Source: an uncultured bacterium
GTDB lineage: Bacteria; Verrucomicrobiota; Kiritimatiellia; RFP12; UBA1067
NCBI GenBank assembly: GCA_902799385.1
Contig: CADCAK010000004.1
Location: forward strand, 29,248 to 93,247
Length of the DNA stretch: 64,000 nucleotides
Direction of reading: 5' to 3'
The translations under genes were made by a program, and so were the position numbers. This document shows, piece by piece, positions 58,244 to 64,000 of the stretch. A model generated the notes under the pieces. It searched no databases. It was not told where the DNA came from and saw only the letters and a list, made by a program, of their open reading frames with translations. Each line of letters starts with the position of its first letter. Within the stretch, counting starts at the first letter, position 1.

Positions 58244-60925
58244 ATGGGACTCAGCATAAATAACGTTTCGATGGACTACTTCCTCCGCGGCGTAGACGCC
58301 GCGAAGCCGAAGAACGCGCCGCCTGCGGCCGCGCCCGCGCAGGTGAACGAGAACCAGCCTGTCGACACGACAGCTGTGAATGCCGGCGAGCTGGTGTCAC
58401 AGCTAGACGTGCTGCTCGTAAAGGCCGCCAAGGCCTCGACGCAGAGTCTCGACGGGAAGACGGTCAAGCAGACGCTCCAGAAACTCGTGGACGACGGTGC
58501 GCTGCATCGCGACTCGCTCAAGCTCCTCGCCAAGGCCGCCGACACTGCCGCGAAGTCGCTCAAGGCGCTCGACAAGTTCACCGGCCGTCAGCTTGCGGAG
58601 GCCTTTGGCGCGGATGGAAAGATCGACGCGACGACTAAGTCCGGAAAGGCGATTTTTGCGGCGGTGACTGCGCAGCAGGAGCTTTCGGACCTGTTGGCGC
58701 AGCTCGGGAAGAATCTCGACTCGATCTCCCGCCACGATGCGGATATGCGAGCGGTGAATCCGCAGTACAAGGGCGTGGACGCTGCGCTCCGCGACGAAGT
58801 GGACGACTTCCGCCTGCTGTGCGACCGCCGTGCGACGGAAATCAACCATCTGGCCTACCAGATGAAGGATTTCGCGGTGTATCTCGCGGACAACGGACAG
58901 AACACCGACCCGAATATCGCCGCCATCCTAAAGGCCAAGGCGGATGAACTTCTGCCGCGTCAGGCGCTGGCGATGCACGGCACTGCGGATGCGCTGGCGA
59001 CGGTCAGCGAGGAGGTGTCCGGCAAGCTCAGGCCCCTCGCGGAGAAGATTGACGCCTTCAAGCGCAATCCGTCCGCCACCGTCAATTCGCAGGCCTACGA
59101 TGCAGTGCGGAGCGACATCCGCACGATGAAGGCGGCAATCGTGGATATCCGCAAGAATGGCATCGCGGTCAACGGCGGACGCATGATGGTGGCCAAAGAC
59201 ATCCTGAATGCCCTCGAAACGGAGGTGGCCAAGGCGGAGCAACTCTTCGAGACCGCCCGCAAGGATGTGGTGCGGACGGTTCTTGCAAACTATGTGGGAA
59301 CCGCGACCAAGCTGTTCTGCGAGGATGACCCCTACGAATACCAGCGATCATTCGGCAACAAACAGCTAACGACGATGCTGCGGCTGCGCGACAAGATGCT
59401 CCTAGCAATGGATGCACTCGCCGTCGCCGCGCTCGACCCGACCAAGGCCGGCAAGGACGACCTGGAGCCGTTAATCAACGCCCTCAGGACTGCGGCCTCG
59501 AAGCTGTGGAAAGCGGCAGACAATACGGAACACGAGCTGGGGCAGACGGGGGAGCGCATCAACGTGATCATCGACCGCTGCCGGTCCATCGAAACAGCCG
59601 TCGCAGACTTCATCTGCGCCGTCCGGCGGATTCACGAGGGCGACAACTTCTTTACGGGCGCGGAGGCGCTGGGGGTGTTCGAGGGCAGGATATCCGCCTC
59701 GTCGGTCATAGAGGCGCGGGCGCGGGGTCTGCGGGACGAGGACGTGAACCCGGCGAACGAGGACGCCAACATCGTCTCGGAGCGCATGCTCGGCGCCGGC
59801 GTGGCGGGCGAAGTCTACGAACTGCAGCGGTCCAACGGCACCAGCATCGTCTTCAAGGGCGAGACGGAGAGCCGTACCGGCCTCGACAAAATCGCGGCGG
59901 GCGGCGGCAATAGCTACGCCAAGGAGCAGCAGACCGTCAATCTCAACATCGCCACGAAGAAGGCCGCCACAGCCCTGCGCATGGGCGGCATTGTCGTCAA
60001 CTACTCGGCGGGCGTCCACAAGGGCGTATTCGGGTTCTTCATGGAGAAGGCCAAGGGGTTCACGGCGCGGGCGTTCGCGGCCGGCAAGTCGTCCTCTGCG
60101 CCCGATGCGGGGATGTCCGCAAAGGACATCAAGCGCCTGCCCCCGGCGCAGCGCCAACAGGTCAAGGCCGACCTCATGCGCGAGTTCAACCGCCTGCAGT
60201 GGCTCGATCTCGTGACCGGACAGAACGACCGCCACTGGGAAAACTACTTCGTCCATGTGGACCGCGACACCCTCAAGGTAACGCTCAAGGGCATCGACAA
60301 CGACGCCGGCTACTCGCAGTTCCGCACGGGAGCAGTCAAGTTCTCCTTCGACAAGGATCGTTCCGAGGTCTTCATGTTGCTGCTCCGGCGACTGGCGAGG
60401 GATATTGACTCGCGCAACGCCGACGCCGTCTATAACCGCCTGCTCCAAGATCCGGGCGTAAACATTGACGCGAAAGGCAAGGTCACCGTGGATGCCTCCA
60501 AGCTCTCCGACAAGACCATCGGCTCTTGCCTCGCCCATCTCGTCGGCGCCCACAGTCTCGCCATCCCGGACAAGATCGACCGCGAGACATACGATTCCCT
60601 GATTGCGCTCAAGCAGGATCCGGCCCGCCGCAAGGAGTATCTCGACTCCATTCGCCCACGCCTCTCGCCGGCGAGCTACGTAGCCGCCGAGAGCCGACTC
60701 GACGACGTGATCGCCCATGCCGAAGAACTCGGCCGTCAGGGGAAGATCGTCGAGGCCGGCGGTTGGGCCAATGTGCAGGAGCAACCCCTTGCGACCGGCA
60801 AGGTGACAGTCTATAAGCAGAACGGCGACGCCAAGCGCCTCGGCGGCGAAGTCGCCCAGGACGTCAACGAGTTCTTCTGTCCCTCCTACTTCGCCCGCGA
60901 CAAGATTGACAAACTATTCAATTGA
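58244..60925 (+). CDS. Large protein with a kinase-like (PI3/4-kinase or actin-fragmin-kinase type) domain
   Basis: An 893-residue protein without signal peptide. Residues 1-500 are almost all helical (AAKASTQSLDG, coiled-coil-like segments). From about 516 a kinase fold appears: glycine loop LGAGVAGEVYEL (516-527), lysine K538 in VFKGE, catalytic loop GQNDRHWEN (D662, H664, N667) and metal motif GIDND (D685, D687). The DRHxxN order, instead of HRDxxxxN, is that of PI3/4-kinase-like and actin-fragmin-type kinases and several secreted bacterial effectors. An effector or host-directed kinase is plausible; a defence role is an alternative. It sits beside tRNA-Val and transposase remains, suggesting transfer. 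Confidence 0.75.
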   Translation: MGLSINNVSMDYFLRGVDAAKPKNAPPAAAPAQVNENQPVDTTAVNAGELVSQLDVLLVKAAKASTQSLDGKTVKQTLQKLVDDGALHRDSLKLLAKAADTAAKSLKALDKFTGRQLAEAFGADGKIDATTKSGKAIFAAVTAQQELSDLLAQLGKNLDSISRHDADMRAVNPQYKGVDAALRDEVDDFRLLCDRRATEINHLAYQMKDFAVYLADNGQNTDPNIAAILKAKADELLPRQALAMHGTADALATVSEEVSGKLRPLAEKIDAFKRNPSATVNSQAYDAVRSDIRTMKAAIVDIRKNGIAVNGGRMMVAKDILNALETEVAKAEQLFETARKDVVRTVLANYVGTATKLFCEDDPYEYQRSFGNKQLTTMLRLRDKMLLAMDALAVAALDPTKAGKDDLEPLINALRTAASKLWKAADNTEHELGQTGERINVIIDRCRSIETAVADFICAVRRIHEGDNFFTGAEALGVFEGRISASSVIEARARGLRDEDVNPANEDANIVSERMLGAGVAGEVYELQRSNGTSIVFKGETESRTGLDKIAAGGGNSYAKEQQTVNLNIATKKAATALRMGGIVVNYSAGVHKGVFGFFMEKAKGFTARAFAAGKSSSAPDAGMSAKDIKRLPPAQRQQVKADLMREFNRLQWLDLVTGQNDRHWENYFVHVDRDTLKVTLKGIDNDAGYSQFRTGAVKFSFDKDRSEVFMLLLRRLARDIDSRNADAVYNRLLQDPGVNIDAKGKVTVDASKLSDKTIGSCLAHLVGAHSLAIPDKIDRETYDSLIALKQDPARRKEYLDSIRPRLSPASYVAAESRLDDVIAHAEELGRQGKIVEAGGWANVQEQPLATGKVTVYKQNGDAKRLGGEVAQDVNEFFCPSYFARDKIDKLFN

Positions 60926-61124
60926 CTTATCATCTTTGGAATATCCCCAGTTTTTGACCCATGAAGCGAGGCTTGAGCCTGATTTTATTGGGCGGGATTT
61001 GTTTTCGGAAGTGAAATAAGCGAAAAATCGGTTCAATGATAGCATAATTGCGTTCAAAACGCGAGAACAGCTTAGAAAATACCTGGGGATATTTTCTCCC
61101 CAGTTCGGGAACAGCCGCTGGAAG
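60926..61124. other. AT-rich spacer, probable left part of a decayed insertion sequence
   Basis: No gene. The composition drops in GC. GAATATCCCCAG (60940-60951) is nearly repeated in inverted form by CTGGGGATATT (61083-61093), with CTCCCCAG just after. This would fit the terminal or leader region of the transposase whose remains follow, but IS ends cannot be fixed from one copy. Confidence 0.4.
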
Positions 61125-61590
61125 ATGGAGTTCCTTGGGCAGATGCTCTTCGGCATACAGGCCGCCAGGGACACCCTGATGAGCGAGATAGCCCGCTCGC
61201 TCCAGGAGGACATCCTCGCCAAGAAGACGCAGGAGCGGCTCGAGCGGCACCTGGCGACCGAGGGGATGGACGCGAAGATACACGGGAGCATCCTCTGCGA
61301 CGCCGCGTCCGGTATCCACGACGACACGCTCGTAATCGTCGATCCGACCGACGTGCAGAAGGAGTATGCCGAGAAGATGCCGTACCTCGCCAAGGTGTGG
61401 GACGGGAGCAGGGGCAGGGTCGGGGACACGATACGGTTCATAAAGCAGTCCTACAGGCTCGAGCACATGAGGCTCCTCGACTACCGGCGGCTGAAGAACA
61501 TGGCCGCGCTCGTGGTGGCTGTGGCGTATTTCGCGGCGGCGTGGCTCGGCAGGAAGGTCAAGCTGGACGCGCTCGCCAAGAACTGGCATA
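61125..61590 (+). pseudogene. Internally deleted DDE transposase remnant (N- and C-terminal parts only)
   Basis: About 107 residues resemble an IS transposase N-terminal region with the first catalytic-type block (DTLVIVDPTDVQKEYAEKMP, LAKVWDGSRGRVGD). These jump directly to the C-terminal block IRFIKQSYRLEHMRLLDYRR and MAALVVAVAYFAAAWLGRKV. The central about 200 residues with the other catalytic acids are missing. The frame stays open and continues into the caspase-like gene, so this is a decayed element that now supplies an N terminus. Confidence 0.7.
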
Positions 61591-62918
61591 TCCACGGCGC
61601 AGCATCGTCTTTAGGGAACAACCGCATCGACTTTGGCGACTGGCGCTTCCCGCTCGGCACTAACGACGAGGCGTTTTCGGCGTTTTGGTATTTCATCGAC
61701 GGTCGCATCCGTCCGGTTCCGCACGATGCCGCGCACGAAATCTGCGCCGTCGGCGTTCCAATGTCTGCTGTTCCAGTCCAAAGCCGGTTGTGGCGGCTTG
61801 ACGGCGGCGACGGCAACCGCATCCTCACATGGGAAAACTTCTTCCTCGGCGGCGACACAAACAGTCCCGTCAACGCGCAGATCGTCCTTTGTCCCAATGG
61901 TGATTTCCTGACACGCTCCAACGATGTCGAAATAGTCTGCCGCCGCGTCAACCCCGACGATTGGGACGGCGACGGATTGGCAAATGCGCGAGATGCGAAC
62001 CCGACAATCTGCGATGGAGATTTCTTTGGCGTTGCAAACGCCTTGCCTACGAACGCAAACCTCGACGCCTACTACTGGCTTGACCTTTCGGTGACGGGGC
62101 TTCTCGGCGTTGCGACGATCCGCGTCACTTGCGACGGTCCGAGCGACCTCGGTGACCATGTGATAATCGCCCGCACGAACGAGGTCTGCCACATCCCGCT
62201 TCTCGTTGGCGCGGCGATTCCCATAAGCGCGGCAACTACGACTTCGCAAGGGCAGAACGTCTTTCGCGTGTCGGTCGCGGCAGACTGGCTTCAGTCGAAC
62301 GGCATCGTCCGCAATGCCGACGCGCAGATACCCGAGGGCGAGTTTAACCTCAAGACCGTCCAGGCGGCAGGGACGGCATGTCTTGTCGCGGCAGTCGGCT
62401 CGACTTCCTCGGTAAAGAAGCAGTGCCAGCAGCAGGCCGATGTGTTCTACTATTCAGGGCATGGCGAGCATGACACCGGAAGGCTTTACGGCGTTGCGGT
62501 GCCGGCGGACGTGACTAACCATTGGCGGGATGTTGAGACGGTCGTTTTTGCCGGGTGTTCGGTGCTGGACATCGGCGACAAGGGAAATCACTATTCAAAT
62601 CCGGCAAGTCATTCAGCGAGCCCAGGATTGAAATGGGCGGCTTTATCGGGCGCAAGTGCGCTTCTCGGATATTGCTGGAAGGCGCCGCTTGACAACCAAG
62701 GCGGTGTGCGAATCATCAATAACTGGTGCGAGAATAGGACTGCGCTCGGAGATGTTGAGTCGTGGATGCAGGCGAATGCCAATCGAAATGGGCGTAACGC
62801 CTGTGCGATACAGAACATTGACGATTCGCATTGTCGATATTGGTATTTCAAGAGAGAAAAGGGATATATCTACAATTCATACTCACTAACAAATTCAATC
62901 GAGGCAATAACAAGATGA
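61125..62918 (+). CDS. Caspase-like (clan CD) protein fused in frame to transposase remains
   Basis: A 597-residue open frame. From about residue 155 (NWHIHGAASSLG) the sequence is a different, probably once-secreted protein: a beta-rich region, one Ca-binding-type segment (DDWDGDGLANARDANP, about 280-296), then a clan CD cysteine peptidase-like fold with His446 in FYYSGHGEH and Cys478 in VVFAGCS, the dyad of caspase/gingipain/CHAT families. SGASALLGYCWKAPLDNQG follows. Its own start and signal peptide seem to have been lost to the transposase junction, so it may be inactive or newly regulated. GC falls toward the 3' end. Stop overlaps the next start (ATGA). Confidence 0.68.
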   Translation: MEFLGQMLFGIQAARDTLMSEIARSLQEDILAKKTQERLERHLATEGMDAKIHGSILCDAASGIHDDTLVIVDPTDVQKEYAEKMPYLAKVWDGSRGRVGDTIRFIKQSYRLEHMRLLDYRRLKNMAALVVAVAYFAAAWLGRKVKLDALAKNWHIHGAASSLGNNRIDFGDWRFPLGTNDEAFSAFWYFIDGRIRPVPHDAAHEICAVGVPMSAVPVQSRLWRLDGGDGNRILTWENFFLGGDTNSPVNAQIVLCPNGDFLTRSNDVEIVCRRVNPDDWDGDGLANARDANPTICDGDFFGVANALPTNANLDAYYWLDLSVTGLLGVATIRVTCDGPSDLGDHVIIARTNEVCHIPLLVGAAIPISAATTTSQGQNVFRVSVAADWLQSNGIVRNADAQIPEGEFNLKTVQAAGTACLVAAVGSTSSVKKQCQQQADVFYYSGHGEHDTGRLYGVAVPADVTNHWRDVETVVFAGCSVLDIGDKGNHYSNPASHSASPGLKWAALSGASALLGYCWKAPLDNQGGVRIINNWCENRTALGDVESWMQANANRNGRNACAIQNIDDSHCRYWYFKREKGYIYNSYSLTNSIEAITR

Positions 62919-63526
62919 ATAGAATAACTATTGTGCTACTTACTGCGATGTGCTCTGCCGTTGCACTCGCTGACCCGGTCTCTTCGATTTCTGAGATTGT
63001 AGGTTTTATGTCGACAAATGACTATCAACAATGTTTTACGATGACGAATAATATCGATTCTCTAATGGCATCGACAACAGGAGCCCTTGAGCGGTCTACT
63101 TGCAAGCTATTGAAGGTGTCTATATTGCTTGATCATTCGGAAAATATGGCAAGTGAAGATTCATTTGTCCGTGCCACGAATCTTTGTCGTGAAATCGAGT
63201 TGGAGCTGTCGGATATGATGGCCTGGCAGCGGATAGGAGCACTGTGCAAGTTTACAAATGCAATGATCGAAGACGGGCATCCTGAGATTGCTTTTGCAGC
63301 ATCCACCAACTTGCTATATGCTTTTCAATCTAATCAGAACGTAGAGGCTGATACGAATGTATGGAATGTCTTGTTCAAACCCGGAGGGTTGGATATTATG
63401 CCAATCGCTGGGTTTATAAATGCGAACGCGGCAGCATCTCGATTTAGGATGGATCCTTGCGCAGACCTTTCTCCGTACACGAACGGACTTCCCCAAGAAG
63501 TGATTCGGGAAATCATTCGGGAGTAA
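62915..63526 (+). CDS. AT-rich secreted protein of unknown function
   Basis: A 203-residue protein with signal peptide (MNRITIVLLTAMCSAVALA). The rest is helical (LERSTCKLLKVSILLDHSEN, NAMIEDGHPEIAFAASTNLL), TPR-like in feel but without a clear motif. Codon use is markedly more AT-rich than the rest of the window. The start overlaps the caspase-like gene by ATGA, so the two form a pair; this protein could be a partner or inhibitor of the peptidase-like protein (inference). Confidence 0.7.
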   Translation: MNRITIVLLTAMCSAVALADPVSSISEIVGFMSTNDYQQCFTMTNNIDSLMASTTGALERSTCKLLKVSILLDHSENMASEDSFVRATNLCREIELELSDMMAWQRIGALCKFTNAMIEDGHPEIAFAASTNLLYAFQSNQNVEADTNVWNVLFKPGGLDIMPIAGFINANAAASRFRMDPCADLSPYTNGLPQEVIREIIRE

Positions 63527-63600
63527 CTCAATGTGAACATTAGGGTCTCCCTGTGACACAATAGAACTGCGCGGGGCGCGTTGCGGCAAGAGGAAACCGC

Positions 63601-63665
63601 GAAGTTGTCAGCATTGACAACTTCAAGGCCGGATTTTTCGCATTTGACAAGTTCGTGACAAGTTA
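63601..63665. promoter_or_regulatory. Operator-like array of TGACAA(C/G)TT half-sites
   Basis: A perfect palindrome GAAGTTGTCA-gcat-TGACAACTTC (63601-63624) is followed by two direct copies, TGACAAGTTC (63645-63654) and TGACAAGTTA (63656-63665), spaced 11 nt, one helical turn. Four related half-sites just upstream of a promoter suggest a repressor or activator site. The palindrome lacks a T-run, so it is less likely to be a terminator. Confidence 0.6.
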
Positions 63666-63680
63666 CCATGCCATATTTTG

Positions 63681-63689
63681 TGCTATACT
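63681..63689 (+). promoter_or_regulatory. Extended -10 promoter of candidate small RNA
   Basis: TGCTATACT with TATACT at 63684-63689, directly after the half-site array. Predicted transcription start near 63696, at the foot of the first RNA hairpin. Confidence 0.55.
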
Positions 63690-63693
63690 CGAA

Positions 63694-63817
63694 GTGTGCC
63701 AGACGGCACACATTGCCGCATGTGGAGAAGCCCGATTTGTAGGAATCATTTTTTAAACTTCTCCGTCTAACATTTCTAGCTACGATGGCGGATCGATAGT
63801 CGATGCGCCATTTTTTT
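63694..63817 (+). ncRNA. Candidate structured small RNA
   Basis: About 120 nt between a promoter and a strong intrinsic terminator with no ORF. Hairpin 1: GTGTGCC-agac-GGCACAC (63694-63711). Hairpin 2: GGAGAAG (63724-63730) with CTTCTCC (63758-63764), enclosing a small GATT/AATC stem. Hairpin 3 is the terminator at 63785. I do not recognise it as 6S, tmRNA, SRP or RNase P RNA. It could also be a regulated leader for a gene to the right. Confidence 0.5.
63785..63817 (+). terminator. Intrinsic terminator 1
   Basis: ATGGCG-g-ATCGA-tag-TCGAT-g-CGCCAT followed by seven T. One of the few clear intrinsic terminators in the window. Confidence 0.85.
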
Positions 63818-63827
63818 ATGCCGTTTT

Positions 63828-63864
63828 AAGACCTTCTGGTTTCGTGCCAGAAGGTCTTTTTTGT
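63828..63864 (+). terminator. Intrinsic terminator 2
   Basis: A perfect 12-bp stem AAGACCTTCTGG / CCAGAAGGTCTT with a 7-nt loop (63840-63846), followed by TTTT. It comes only about 10 nt after terminator 1; the tandem arrangement gives tight insulation. TTTTAAG before the stem makes it partly bidirectional. Confidence 0.88.
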
Positions 63865-64000
63865 TTGCCGGTTGACCAACGCGGCAGATAGCGAAATTTC
63901 TCGCGGTCGGGGATAACCGCCCCTTGAGGGGGTTCGCGACCCATGGGGAAGCGAACACGCCGAGCGGAGCGAGAGCCGAATCGCGGGCTAACACAAACAA
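63865..64000. other. Window end, no gene seen
   Basis: GC-rich with a GCCCCTTGAGGGGG-type hairpin and a GAGCGGAGCGAGAGCCGA low-complexity stretch like that after recA. No ORF with convincing protein character on either strand. Confidence 0.4.

Noticed and set aside
63821..63831. GTTTTAAGACC resembling the start of type II CRISPR repeats
   Set aside because: It is the 5' arm of a perfect 12-bp terminator hairpin, occurs once, and no repeat-spacer array or cas gene is in the window.

Overview
This 64 kb window is GC-rich, densely coding bacterial DNA, almost all transcribed on the + strand, with many 4-nt ATGA/GTGA stop-start overlaps. Gene content points to the Verrucomicrobiota side of the PVC group, probably a gut-type Kiritimatiellae relative (inference). 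The reasons are an Akkermansia Amuc_1098-1102-like PilM/PilO/secretin locus, giant secreted proteins with Listeria-Bacteroides repeats, a streptopain-type protease, Ca-binding DxDxDG segments in envelope proteins, a GH95 fucosidase and a sialate O-acetylesterase. No rRNA is present, so the taxonomy cannot be proved here.

Layout: 0-2.4 kb pta and kdsD. 2.4-10.5 kb pilus-like secretin locus 1 (Ig-like candidate, PilM-PilN fusion, PilO-like, zinc-ribbon/Ca-binding membrane protein, secretin). 10.5-12.9 kb coaE and rho. 12.9-18.7 kb a 1919-residue repeat protein overlapping uvrA (18.7-21.9 kb). 22-26.4 kb C10 protease with a beta-helix-like tail. 26.4-29 kb recA, two convergent tRNA-Ser genes and nagA (- strand). 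29.1-34.6 kb an operon of catalytically degenerate polyketide/fatty-acid-synthase-like proteins, a live-looking phosphopantetheinyl transferase domain and a KamA/EpmB-like radical SAM protein. 34.7-39.4 kb ettA, a secreted unknown, argH and an orphan Opp/Dpp ATPase. 39.4-47.3 kb type II secretion-like locus 2 (GspL-, GspM-, GspD-like), a zeta-like P-loop protein, an anchored coiled coil and ychF. 47.3-57.9 kb thrC, GH95, parvulin, sialate esterase, rRNA methyltransferase, VWA protein, Nfu, iorB, paaK, luxS and tRNA-Val. 58-63.5 kb an accessory island next to tRNA-Val: a kinase-fold protein, a decayed transposase fused to a caspase-like protein, and an AT-rich secreted unknown. 63.6-63.9 kb an operator-like array, a promoter, a candidate structured RNA and two strong terminators.

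Four signals cut across ordinary annotation. (1) A palindromic element of roughly 180-240 bp sits in the same reading frame inside kdsD, coaE and twice in uvrA, always at a linker or loop. (2) Arrays of 7-, 8- or 9-mers, different at each gene, run almost into the start codons of several genes. (3) Extended -10 promoters (TGnTATAAT) lie 7-8 nt before the start codon of five genes, implying leaderless mRNAs, including GTG and TTG starts. (4) KS, AT and DH domains that have all lost catalytic residues are encoded with an intact PPTase.
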